From positions 1-49,388 of the forward strand of contig CANAQK010000008.1 in NCBI GenBank assembly GCA_947363605.1: a DNA stretch of 49,388 bases, given 5' to 3'. Below the pieces are notes generated by a model. That model was not told the DNA's origin. It worked only from the letters and a program-made list of their open reading frames with translations, and did not search any database. This DNA is from an uncultured Clostridia bacterium. GTDB lineage: Bacteria; Bacillota; Clostridia; Oscillospirales; Ruminococcaceae. Shown here piece by piece: positions 7,284 through 15,042 of this stretch. The position numbers and the translations under genes are program-made. How positions within the stretch are numbered: position 1 is the first letter of the stretch; the number at the start of each line of letters is the position of its first letter.

Positions 7284-9515
7284 ATGGCATCTGAAAAGAA
7301 AAAAGCACCTAAGAGAAAATCGGATCCCAACACGTATATCGCAGGGGCCGGCATCGTCGTGGAACAGCCGATTACCCAGACGCTCGAGCAGAACTATATG
7401 CCCTATGCAATGAGCATCATTGTTTCCCGCGCGCTGCCCGAAATCGACGGGTTCAAGCCCTCCCATCGGAAGCTGCTCTATACCATGTATAAAATGGGGC
7501 TGCTGACCGGGGCCAAAACCAAGTCGGCGAATATTGTCGGGCAGACCATGCGGCTGAATCCTCATGGAGACGGCCCTATCTATGAAACAATGGTTCGCCT
7601 TTCTAAGGGCTACGAGGCGCTGCTGCATCCTTATGTAGAATCCAAGGGGAATTTCGGCAAGGCCTATTCCCGGGATATGGCCTATGCGGCTTCCCGTTAT
7701 ACCGAGGCCAAGCTCGCGCCGATCTGCACCGAGTTCTTCCGCGAAATGGACAAGGATACGGTGGATTTTGTTCCTAACTATGACAATTCCATGCAGGAGC
7801 CAACCCTGCTTCCTACCACGTTCCCTTCGATCCTGGTAAACTCCAACGTAGGGATCGCGGTTTCGATGGCCAGCAATATCTGCCCGTTTAACCTGCGGGA
7901 GATCTGTGAAACGACCATCGCCCTGTTAAAAAATCCGGAGCATGACGTTATGGAAACGGTCAAGGGGCCGGATTTCCCGGGAGGCGGCTTCCTGATTTAT
8001 GACCGGGGGGAGCTCCAAAAGGCAGTGGATACCGGCCGCGGCAGCTTCAAAATCCGGTCGAAATATGGCTATGATAAATCCAACAATTGCATTGAAATTA
8101 CCGAAATCCCGCCGACCACCACGATTGAAGCGATTATGGATAAAATTGTGGAGCTGGTCAAATCCGGGAAGGTACGGGAAATTTCCGACCTGCGGGACGA
8201 AACGGACCTGAACGGGCTCAAGCTGACGCTCGACCTCAAGCGGGGGCAGGACCCGGACAAGCTGATGCAGAAGCTGTTCCGGATGACCCCTCTTCAGGAG
8301 AATTTTTCCTGCAATTTCAACATTCTGATCGCCGGGTATCCGCGGGTAATGGGCGTCCGGGAAATTTTGCAGGAATGGATTGCTTTCCGTTCCGGCTGTG
8401 TCAAACGGCGGGTTTATTTTGACTTGAACAAGAAAAAAGAAAAACTGCATTTGCTCCGCGGCCTGGAGAAAATCCTGCTGGATATCGACAAGGCTGTCCG
8501 GATTGTCCGGGAAACCGAGGAGGAAAAGGAGGTTGTCCCCAACCTGATGATCGGCTTCGGCATCGACGAAACCCAGGCGGAATATGTAGCTGAAATCCGG
8601 CTGCGGCATCTCAACCGGGAATATATTCTCAAACGCACGGAGGAAATTTCGGCGTTGGTGCAGGAGATTGCCGAGATGGAAGGGATCCTGGCCCATCCGG
8701 AAAAAATCCGGACGATCCTGATTGCCGAGCTGAAAGAGGTGATCAAAAAATATGCCCAGCCCCGCCGGACGATGTTTATTTATGCAGACGATCTGGCGGA
8801 GGAGATCGTTGAGGAGGAGACCCCGGATTATCCGGTTCACCTGTTCCTGACGGCAGAGGGATATTTCAAAAAGATCACGCCCCAATCCCTCCGGATGAGC
8901 GGGGAACAGAAATTGAAGGAAACCGACGCGGTGATTCTGCATCTGGAAAGCAGCAATGCAGTAGAACTTCTCTTCTTTACCGACCGCCAGCAGGTTTATA
9001 AGACCCGTGCCAGCGAATTTGACGACACGAAGGCCAGCCTGCTGGGCGATTATATCCCGGCCAAACTCTCCTTTGACCCGGACGAAAAAATCGTCGCTTT
9101 GGTGACAACCCGGGACTACAGTGGGAATCTGCTGTTTTTCTTTGAAAATGGCCGGGCCGCCAAGGTCCCGCTGGCATCCTATGAAACCAAAACCCGCCGC
9201 AGAAGGCTGTCAAACGCCTACTGCGGGAAATTCCCGCTGGTTTGGATGACCGCGGCGGCGGAGGACGGGGAATATATCCTTTCTGCTTCCGGAAGACGGA
9301 AGCTGCTGCTGGATACAGCGATGGTTCTACCCAAAGCGGCGCGGGATACGCAGGGAATCCAAGTCATGGCCCTGAAAAAAAATCAGACGGTAGAATCAGT
9401 AGCGCCGTTCAATGGGGAAAACCTGTCCAACCCGCAGCGGTTCCGGCCTAAGAGCCTGCCTTCCGCGGGTGCGCTGGCGCACGACGAGGAGGAGGACACG
9501 CAGCTGAGCTTATAA
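7284..9515 (+). CDS. parC: Type IIA DNA topoisomerase subunit A (ParC/GyrA-like)
   Basis: This 743-aa protein is the DNA-cleaving subunit partnering the upstream ParE-like protein. The breakage-reunion domain starts with LEQNYMPYAMSIIVSRALPE and contains the catalytic tyrosine in AASRYTEAKL (Tyr139). The tower and coiled-coil regions follow, with a long charged helix around 340-460. The C-terminal part (about 500-720) has only a few beta-pinwheel-like repeats, and no clear GyrA box was seen, which favours topoisomerase IV over gyrase. At the two residues that usually contact quinolones (Ser83 and Asp87 in E. coli GyrA) it has Gly97 and Glu101, in NPHGDGPIYETM. ATG 7284 follows AGAAAGGCGG. It is separated from parE by 163 bp of R1-like hairpins, so read-through may be reduced. 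Confidence 0.9.
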   Translation: MASEKKKAPKRKSDPNTYIAGAGIVVEQPITQTLEQNYMPYAMSIIVSRALPEIDGFKPSHRKLLYTMYKMGLLTGAKTKSANIVGQTMRLNPHGDGPIYETMVRLSKGYEALLHPYVESKGNFGKAYSRDMAYAASRYTEAKLAPICTEFFREMDKDTVDFVPNYDNSMQEPTLLPTTFPSILVNSNVGIAVSMASNICPFNLREICETTIALLKNPEHDVMETVKGPDFPGGGFLIYDRGELQKAVDTGRGSFKIRSKYGYDKSNNCIEITEIPPTTTIEAIMDKIVELVKSGKVREISDLRDETDLNGLKLTLDLKRGQDPDKLMQKLFRMTPLQENFSCNFNILIAGYPRVMGVREILQEWIAFRSGCVKRRVYFDLNKKKEKLHLLRGLEKILLDIDKAVRIVRETEEEKEVVPNLMIGFGIDETQAEYVAEIRLRHLNREYILKRTEEISALVQEIAEMEGILAHPEKIRTILIAELKEVIKKYAQPRRTMFIYADDLAEEIVEEETPDYPVHLFLTAEGYFKKITPQSLRMSGEQKLKETDAVILHLESSNAVELLFFTDRQQVYKTRASEFDDTKASLLGDYIPAKLSFDPDEKIVALVTTRDYSGNLLFFFENGRAAKVPLASYETKTRRRRLSNAYCGKFPLVWMTAAAEDGEYILSASGRRKLLLDTAMVLPKAARDTQGIQVMALKKNQTVESVAPFNGENLSNPQRFRPKSLPSAGALAHDEEEDTQLSL

Positions 9516-9864
9516 CAGGCGACACTATGTAAAAAAGCGGAACAGCTCCAGGATTTCCGCCGCAGTTTTCCGCGCCGGTCCTCGTCCCGGCTTCTGCAAC
9601 GTTGTTTCATCGCAAAAGACGAACGAACTTCCCTTCCCTGCCCGCTTTTTATCAGAATACAGCGGACAGGCAATTGCTCATCCTTTTGCATCCTGGCTGT
9701 CCGCACGGCAAACACAATTCGGTGGGTGTGCGGCCAACACTACTAGTATCGCGGATTCCAGCTTCTTGATTCATGGGAAAATATGGTTTTTCCTTTGATT
9801 CAGAAGCATATTCTTCCCTAATAGGCGCCGAAGGAAAATATTTTTATTTTTATGCAAAATATAC
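9516..9864. other. Gene-free region between parC-like gene and argG promoter
   Basis: No credible ORF or repeat-family member was found here. A weak hairpin GCGGACAG/CTGTCCGC spans about 9662-9703 without a T-tract. The final 60 bp become very AT-rich; TGCATAAAAAT on the minus strand (about 9844-9855) resembles an ArgR (ARG box) half-site, which would fit the arginine genes downstream, but this is a weak motif match. Confidence 0.5.
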
Positions 9865-9892
9865 TTGAAATATTCGGATAATCGTGTATAAT
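9865..9892 (+). promoter_or_regulatory. Promoter of argG
   Basis: TTGAAA (9865-9870) and TATAAT (9887-9892) are 16 bp apart, about 95 bp upstream of the argG start. The AT-rich flanks could hold ArgR sites. Confidence 0.65.
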
Positions 9893-9986
9893 ATTCATCG
9901 ATGACCTTTTCCGTTGTTCGATAGGGAGTTCTGTCCGTATCTGGCGAAACGGCGGGCTTTTGAATATCTTTAGGAGGATTGTTGTT

Positions 9987-11201
9987 ATGCCAAAATACAA
10001 TAAAGTCGTACTTGCTTATTCCGGAGGGCTGGATACGTCGATTATTATTCCGTGGCTGAAGGAGAATTATGGCTGCGAAGTCATTGCGGTTTCCGGCAAT
10101 GTGGGACAGGCCGACGAGCTGGAGGGCCTGGAAGAAAAGGCGATCAAAACGGGTGCATCCAAAATTTATATTGAGGATCTCCAGGACGAATTTGTAGAGG
10201 ATTATATCTTCCCGACCCTGAAAGCCGGCGCGGTTTACGAAAATAAATACCTGCTGGGTACTTCCTTTGCGCGCCCGGTTATCGCTAAACGGATGGTTGA
10301 AATTGCCAAAGCGGAGGGCGCGGACGCCATCTGCCATGGCTGCACCGGCAAGGGGAATGACCAGGTCCGTTTTGAGCTGGCAATCAAGGCCTTCGCACCC
10401 AATATGCCGATCATCGCGCCCTGGCGGATTTGGGATATCAAGTCCCGTGAAGAGGAGATCGAATATGCAGAGCAGCATCAGATCCCGCTGAAAATCAATC
10501 GTGAAACCAACTATTCCAAAGATAAAAACCTCTGGCACCTGTCCCATGAGGGGTTGGATCTGGAAGATCCGTCCAATGAGCCCAAATATCGGGAAATCCT
10601 GGAAATGGGGGTTTCTCCGGAGGAAGCACCGGACAAACCGGTCTATATCACCCTGTCCTTTGAAAAAGGCATCCCGGTTGCGCTGAACGGCGAGAAAATG
10701 AAAGGTGCGGACATAATCAAAGCGCTGAACCAGATCGGCGGCGCCAACGGGATAGGCCTGACAGACTTGGTGGAGAACCGTTTGGTTGGCATGAAATCCC
10801 GGGGCGTGTATGAAACGCCAGGCGGCACCATCCTCTACCACGCGCATGAAGTGCTCGAGAGCATCTGCCTGGACAAGGCCACCCAGCATTACAAACAGCA
10901 GGTTGCCCTGAAATTTGCCGACCTGGTTTACGATGGCCAGTGGTATACCCCGCTGCGGGAGGCACTGTCTGCTTTTGTGGACCAAACCCAGGAAACTGTT
11001 ACGGGCGAGGTCAAACTGAAGCTCTATAAGGGGAACCTGATCAACGCAGGTGTTACCTCGCCGTATTCGCTTTACAGCGAGGAGATTGCGACCTTCGGTG
11101 AGGACGATGTCTACGACCAGACGGATTCCGCCGGCTTTATCAACCTGTTCGGCCTGCCGATTAAGGTCAAAGCGCTGCTCAACGAAAAGAAAATCAAGTA
11201 A
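9987..11201 (+). CDS. argG: Argininosuccinate synthase
   Basis: ArgG joins citrulline and aspartate with ATP to make argininosuccinate, the penultimate step of arginine synthesis, in the cytoplasm. The 404-aa protein has the ATP-pyrophosphatase P-loop [10 protein letters not shown] at residues 8-17, and the family segments [16 protein letters not shown] and APWR. Length is typical. Start ATG 9987 (MPKYNKVV) follows TAGGAGGATT; upstream in-frame codons lack a ribosome site. argH follows after 413 bp filled with R3 and R4 repeats and has its own promoter-like sequence, so the two may be separately transcribed. The stop codon TAA is also the first three bases of R3 copy 1. Confidence 0.98.
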   Translation: MPKYNKVVLAYSGGLDTSIIIPWLKENYGCEVIAVSGNVGQADELEGLEEKAIKTGASKIYIEDLQDEFVEDYIFPTLKAGAVYENKYLLGTSFARPVIAKRMVEIAKAEGADAICHGCTGKGNDQVRFELAIKAFAPNMPIIAPWRIWDIKSREEEIEYAEQHQIPLKINRETNYSKDKNLWHLSHEGLDLEDPSNEPKYREILEMGVSPEEAPDKPVYITLSFEKGIPVALNGEKMKGADIIKALNQIGGANGIGLTDLVENRLVGMKSRGVYETPGGTILYHAHEVLESICLDKATQHYKQQVALKFADLVYDGQWYTPLREALSAFVDQTQETVTGEVKLKLYKGNLINAGVTSPYSLYSEEIATFGEDDVYDQTDSAGFINLFGLPIKVKALLNEKKIK

Positions 11202-11313
11202 TACGATTTCTTGATAAAAAGATAAAAATCTTTTTATCGCGGCGTATCACGCCGCCATGCCGCATTCTGCGGCCCAATAAAACGGCGGCATCGCTTTATT
11301 GAGAATTCGTATA
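11199..11313. repeat. R3 palindromic element, copy 1 (long form)
   Basis: This 115-bp element starts with TAATACGATTTCTTGATAAA and ends with TTTATTGAGAATTCGTATAA. The middle holds hairpins GATAAAAAGAT/ATCTTTTTATC (11213-11238), GCGGCG/CGCCGC and GCCGC/GCGGC. The two ends are the reverse complement of the two halves of R3 copy 2 (20651-20708), which lacks the GC-rich centre. Its first three bases are the argG stop codon. Confidence 0.75.
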
Positions 11314-11473
11314 AGAGCCTGTTTCAAATCTCTCGGCGTAGGTTTGGCGGTGTATTTTCCGCTCTGACTGCGTTAAAAATCCACGGAATCCGGCAAGGAT
11401 TCCTGCGTTTTTGCCTTGTCGGGCAAAAAATTCCTCCGCCATCCCGTACACGCTGAGCTCTTGAGCAGGCTCT
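11314..11473. repeat. R4 MITE-like element, copy 2
   Basis: This 160-bp element is bounded by AGAGCCTGTTTCAA and TTGAGCAGGCTCT (inverse AGAGCCTGCTCAA). Internal hairpins include GGAATCC/GGATTCC and TTTTTGCC/GGCAAAAA. No ORF. It abuts R3 copy 1 directly. Confidence 0.75.
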
Positions 11474-11481
11474 AAAACGGA

Positions 11482-11537
11482 TTGCAGAACGGCAGCTTTC
11501 ATGCTATGATAAAGGGACGCGGAAGCGTCCCTTTTTC
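11482..11537 (+). promoter_or_regulatory. Promoter-like sequence followed at once by a terminator-like hairpin, upstream of argH
   Basis: TTGCAG (11482-11487) and TATGAT (11505-11510) are 17 bp apart, a plausible argH promoter. The next bases, 11511-11535, form AAAGGGACGC/GCGTCCCTTT with T-rich sequence after. Either the hairpin terminates argG transcription just before the argH transcript begins, or the argH RNA starts within the hairpin. Confidence 0.5.
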
Positions 11538-11614
11538 TGATGGGACAGCTTTTCCTGGCTGAGGGTGGCAAACGGCTGGACGCCGTGGACAATAGGGTGA
11601 AAGGACGGAATAAA

Positions 11615-13021
11615 ATGGCAAAGATGTGGGCTGGTAGATTCCAGAAAGAGGAAAACGCGCAGGTGAATGACTTTAATTCATCCATCTCGTTTGATCAGCG
11701 GATGTACCGGGATGATATTGACGGCAGTATCGCACACGCAACGATGCTGGGCGAACAGGGGATTATTGCCCCGGAGGAAGCGGCTGAGATCTGCCGGGAA
11801 TTGGGTGTGATCCGGACAGACCTGGACGAAGGGCGGCTGGAAATTGACCCGGCGGCGGAGGATATCCATATGTTTATCGAAGCCGAGCTGACAGCCCGGC
11901 TGGGGGATACCGGGAAGCGGCTGCATACGGCACGGAGCCGGAACGATCAGGTGGCGTTGGATATCCGGACGAACCTGCGGGGGGAGATCCCGCAGATCCA
12001 GGGGCTGCTCCGGGATCTGACCGAACTGCTCTGCCGGCTGGCCGGGGAGCATACCCGCACGGTTATGCCGGGCTATACCCATCTTCAGCGGGCGCAGCCC
12101 ATCACCTTCGGGCATCACCTGATGGCCTATGCGCAGATGTTTTTGCGGGACTGCGGCCGGCTTTCCGACTGCCTGAAACGGATGAATATTTCTCCTCTGG
12201 GAAGCGGTGCGCTGGCGGGGACGACCTATCCGCTGAACCGGGAACGCGCCGCCGGGCTGTTGGGCTATGACGGCGTTACCCAGAACAGCCTGGACGGGGT
12301 TTCAGACCGGGATTTCTGCATTGAGCTTTCTTCCGATCTCTCCATCCTGATGATGCACCTTTCCCGTTTCAGCGAGGAGATTATCCTCTGGTGTTCCTGG
12401 GAATTTAAGTTTATCGAGCTGGATGACGCCTTTGCGACCGGCTCCAGCATCATGCCCCAGAAGAAAAACCCAGATATTGCCGAGCTGGTACGGGGAAAGA
12501 CGGGCCGTGTAGTGGGGGATCTGGTCGCCCTGCTGACCGTGATGAAGGGCCTTCCTTTGGCGTATAATAAAGATATGCAGGAGGACAAGGAGGCAGTATT
12601 CGACAGTGTAGACACGGTTAAGCTCTGCCTGAGGACTTTTATCCCGATGCTGGAGAGCATGACCGTGCTGAAGGAAAATATGCGTGCAGCGGCGGCCAAA
12701 GGGTTTATCAATGCAACGGACTGTGCGGATTATCTGGTGAAGAAGGGGCTTCCGTTCCGGGATGCGTATAAAGCGGTCGGGCAGCTGGTGGCGCTTTGCA
12801 TCCGGCGGGGGGAAGTGCTTGAAACCCTGCCGCTGGAGGAATACCGGAGGATTTGTCCGGCCTTTGCGGAGGACGTTTACCCGGCGATCGACTTGGAAGC
12901 CTGCGTCAACGGGCGCCGGGTGACAGGCGGCCCGGCGGAAGAAAGCGTGCGTCGGCAGATCGAGTGGGTGCGTCAGGAACTGGTGCAGTTCCCACAGGGC
13001 GCACAGGAAGGGGGCCGCTGA
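11615..13021 (+). CDS. argH: Argininosuccinate lyase
   Basis: ArgH splits argininosuccinate into arginine and fumarate, completing arginine synthesis. The 468-aa protein carries the fumarase/aspartase superfamily signature GSSIMPQKKNPD near residue 279, the N-terminal MWAGRF block, HTARSRNDQVALD, and the TVMPGYTHLQRAQP block. Length is normal. Start ATG 11615 (MAKMWAG) follows AAAGGACGG; an upstream in-frame ATG at 11540 is rejected because homologues begin at MAKMWAG. The ArgJ-like gene starts two bases after the argH stop, so the two are almost certainly one operon with coupled translation. Confidence 0.98.
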   Translation: MAKMWAGRFQKEENAQVNDFNSSISFDQRMYRDDIDGSIAHATMLGEQGIIAPEEAAEICRELGVIRTDLDEGRLEIDPAAEDIHMFIEAELTARLGDTGKRLHTARSRNDQVALDIRTNLRGEIPQIQGLLRDLTELLCRLAGEHTRTVMPGYTHLQRAQPITFGHHLMAYAQMFLRDCGRLSDCLKRMNISPLGSGALAGTTYPLNRERAAGLLGYDGVTQNSLDGVSDRDFCIELSSDLSILMMHLSRFSEEIILWCSWEFKFIELDDAFATGSSIMPQKKNPDIAELVRGKTGRVVGDLVALLTVMKGLPLAYNKDMQEDKEAVFDSVDTVKLCLRTFIPMLESMTVLKENMRAAAAKGFINATDCADYLVKKGLPFRDAYKAVGQLVALCIRRGEVLETLPLEEYRRICPAFAEDVYPAIDLEACVNGRRVTGGPAEESVRRQIEWVRQELVQFPQGAQEGGR

Positions 13022-13023
13022 AA

Positions 13024-14202
13024 TTGACGGTTGATTTTAATGGTTTTTTACCGCTTCCGGGCGGAGCCTGTGCGGCAGAGGGCTTTTCATCGGCGGCTTC
13101 TTTTGCAGAAGCGCGGGAGCATTCCCTGCCGGTGCGGCTGGGTCTGGTTTGGAGCAGACATCCTTGCCATGCGGCGGTCTATACGGCAGGGCGGCAGGCG
13201 GATTCTGCGGCAGCAGCCCTGAATGAGGAATGCCGCTCCATTCTGCGCGGCATCCTGATCCGGAACGGGAGCGCGAATACCGGGCAGGCTGGAGGGATTG
13301 TGCAGGAGCACCGGTTCCGGGAGCAGGCATCCGGGATTTTGGGCATCCCGGCCAAGGAATTGCTGCTGGCTGCGGTCGGACGGAACAGTGTTCCGCTGGA
13401 CCTGGAGCAGCTCGGCGAAGGGCTTTCCCGGCTGGAGCAGGCGCGGTTGCTGGAGGGGGAGGGCCCCCGTCTGGCGGATGTCCTGGCGACCTTTCCAACA
13501 GGACAGACCGAGTACGCCGTTTCCTATCTGGAGGGGGAAACCATCCGGAAAGTGGGAGGATGCACCGGGTATGGTGATCTGCTGGGGATTGATTCGGCTG
13601 GAGCAGCGGGTGTGATTACCACGGATGTCCCGCTCAGTGAGGAACTGCTCAAGCTGGCACTGGACACGGTCGCGGAGAAAACATTTGGGCGGCTTGCCGG
13701 GGAAGAAGAACGCGGCTTTGCGCTGTTCCTTCTCTCTCCGGTGGAGGAAGGACGGATTGAACGCCTGGAGTCCCCGGAATATGAGCTGTTTTTGAACGGG
13801 CTGTATGCCGTATCACTGAATCTGGCCAGGGAGCTGATCCGCAGGCGGGAGCGGGTGCCGAAGCTTTGGGAATGCGTGGTCGGCGGCGCTCCGGACGACG
13901 ACACAGCCCGTCGGATGGCGCTTCATCTCCTTTCGGCGGAGGGGCTTTTCCCGGCACTGACCGCCGAGCATACCGATTGGCCTGCCGTATTGGCCCGCGC
14001 CGCCGGGGTCAAAGGCTGGAACCATCCGGAGGATGTCCGGGTGGAATTGTACGGACGGGCGCTGGGCGGGACTTCTGCGGACCCGGAACGGAAGAAGCGG
14101 GAGATCCTGTCCGGGGAAGAAGTATCGCTGATCTTCCGGCTGGAGGAAGGTGCAGGCCGTGCTGCCGCCTGGGGAGGAACCAAGGTACTGGACCGGCCAT
14201 AG
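13024..14202 (+). CDS. Degenerate ArgJ-like protein (probable pseudoenzyme)
   Basis: This 392-aa protein starts at TTG 13024, after AGGAAGGGGG and two bases past the argH stop. Read by eye it is collinear with ArgJ, the ornithine/glutamate N-acetyltransferase. GGACAAEGF aligns with the ArgJ N-terminus, RNGSANTGQAGG with the NSGNANACTG block, LLAAVGRNSVPLDL with ASTGVIGxxLPM, and KVGGCTGYGDLLGID with VGGxAKGSGMI. AGVITTD (195-201) aligns with LAFITTD, and the end AAAWGGTK aligns with AWGCDLT. ArgJ matures by self-cleavage before a threonine in MATML; here that stretch reads AGAAG, so the nucleophile is missing. The lysine of KGSGMI and the DGDTSTND block are also lost. It keeps full length, an open frame and operon position, so a regulatory or structural role is possible but unproven. 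The family link is inference from alignment by eye. Confidence 0.72.
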   Translation: MTVDFNGFLPLPGGACAAEGFSSAASFAEAREHSLPVRLGLVWSRHPCHAAVYTAGRQADSAAAALNEECRSILRGILIRNGSANTGQAGGIVQEHRFREQASGILGIPAKELLLAAVGRNSVPLDLEQLGEGLSRLEQARLLEGEGPRLADVLATFPTGQTEYAVSYLEGETIRKVGGCTGYGDLLGIDSAGAAGVITTDVPLSEELLKLALDTVAEKTFGRLAGEEERGFALFLLSPVEEGRIERLESPEYELFLNGLYAVSLNLARELIRRRERVPKLWECVVGGAPDDDTARRMALHLLSAEGLFPALTAEHTDWPAVLARAAGVKGWNHPEDVRVELYGRALGGTSADPERKKREILSGEEVSLIFRLEEGAGRAAAWGGTKVLDRP

Positions 14203-14289
14203 GGCAATGAAAACAGGCTGTGCCCGTTTCATCAAAAAGCAGTATCCTGAAATGCTCAAGGGGTTCCACGACATCCCGCCGGCTGCGTC

Positions 14290-14372
14290 CGAATATGGGA
14301 CTCCGCGTCCTGCCCCGCCCCCTTTCCTTTGAGCACTTAAAGAAAAGGGGGGAAAAGAAAACCGCCCCGGCC
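14290..14372 (+). repeat. R2 element, partial copy 4 (5' hairpin region)
   Basis: This fragment matches the start of the R2 family: a CGCCCC-rich run, then the hairpin CCCCTTTCCTTT / AAAGAAAAGGGG, then GGGAAAAGAAAACCGCCC. The stem differs from the other copies but keeps most pairing. It is directly joined to R4 copy 3. Bases 14203-14289, before it, show only a weak ATGAAA/TTTCAT hairpin. Confidence 0.6.
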
Positions 14373-14373
14373 T

Positions 14374-14536
14374 AGAGTCTGTTTTAAAACTCCGAAAAAC
14401 CGTCTTTTTGTCCAGTGACAAACGGTTTCTGTGTTAAACATCCTCGAAAGGCGACAGCTTTTCTTGCGGTTTTCGTCTTGAAACCGCCCGCCTTGAACAA
14501 AAATACTGGCATTTCTCTGGTTTTAAAACAGACTCT
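14374..14536. repeat. R4 MITE-like element, copy 3
   Basis: This 163-bp element has perfect 17-bp terminal inverted repeats AGAGTCTGTTTTAAAAC, each preceded outward by T, so the ends read TAGAGTCTG. Internal hairpins include AAACCGT/ACGGTTT and GCGGTTT/AAACCGC. There is no ORF. This is the best-preserved member of the family in the window. Confidence 0.85.
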
Positions 14537-14612
14537 AACGCCGGAAGAATCTTCCTCTTGAAAGCTGGCTTCCTTTTTTATGGGGCAGCCCTGGAAAACA
14601 GGCAACTGATAA

Positions 14613-14641
14613 TTGACGTTCCTGGTTTTTTCGTGTATACT
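14613..14641 (+). promoter_or_regulatory. Promoter of the hydrogenase operon
   Basis: TTGACG (14613-14618) and TATACT (14636-14641) with a 17-bp spacer lie 68 bp upstream of ATG 14709. Strong sigma-A-type match. Confidence 0.75.
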
Positions 14642-14708
14642 GAAAGATAGAATTTTTAACGGAAGTTCTCGCCGGACCGGCGCGGGCAGGAGAACAGGAG
14701 GAAACGAC

Positions 14709-14981
14709 ATGAAGCCAAGACTAGACGTAGAGGTTTGCGTTTGCACCCAGTGCGTGATGAATGGGGCGCTGGATATAGCAGATTCGGTAGAAAGCTTAAA
14801 GAAACTCAAAAGCCAGCTCCGGCTGAAAAGCAGTGTTCATGTAGATGCCAGCAGAGGGATTTGCGACAAAGATAAGCATGACTGTTCTCCGCTGGTAATC
14901 GTGGATGGCGAGCGGTTGGAAAAAACGACTTCTGAGATGGTGATGTCGAAAGTGATTTCGGCAATGCGGAAGACGGACTAG
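14709..14981 (+). CDS. Thioredoxin-like [2Fe-2S] ferredoxin-type small protein
   Basis: This 90-aa protein has VCVCTQCVMNGA near its N-terminus and GICDKDKHDCSPLVIVDGE in its second half. That spacing resembles the four cysteines of thioredoxin-like [2Fe-2S] domains found in NuoE-type subunits and small clostridial ferredoxins. The first part would be a beta-alpha unit, and CSPLVIVDGERLE matches the strand-turn after the last ligand. It lies 61 bp upstream of the [FeFe] hydrogenase on the same strand behind one promoter, so it probably shuttles electrons to or from that enzyme. Start ATG 14709 follows AGGAGGAAACGAC. Cluster type and partner are inference; the cysteine pattern is directly visible. 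Confidence 0.75.
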   Translation: MKPRLDVEVCVCTQCVMNGALDIADSVESLKKLKSQLRLKSSVHVDASRGICDKDKHDCSPLVIVDGERLEKTTSEMVMSKVISAMRKTD

Positions 14982-15042
14982 GTTCCCAGCGAAAAAGGAC
15001 AGAGGGGATTCAGGTTCAAAGAGAAAGGAATGAATACAAAGG

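Noticed and set aside
9838-9900. ArgR operator upstream of argG.
   Set aside because: Only a partial match (TGCATAAAAAT, minus strand) in AT-rich DNA; too weak to list as a separate site.
12853-13023. Upstream ATG start extending the ArgJ-like gene into argH.
   Set aside because: It would overlap argH by 169 bp with a low-complexity Arg/Gly stretch. TTG 13024 has a strong ribosome site and starts at the position expected for ArgJ.
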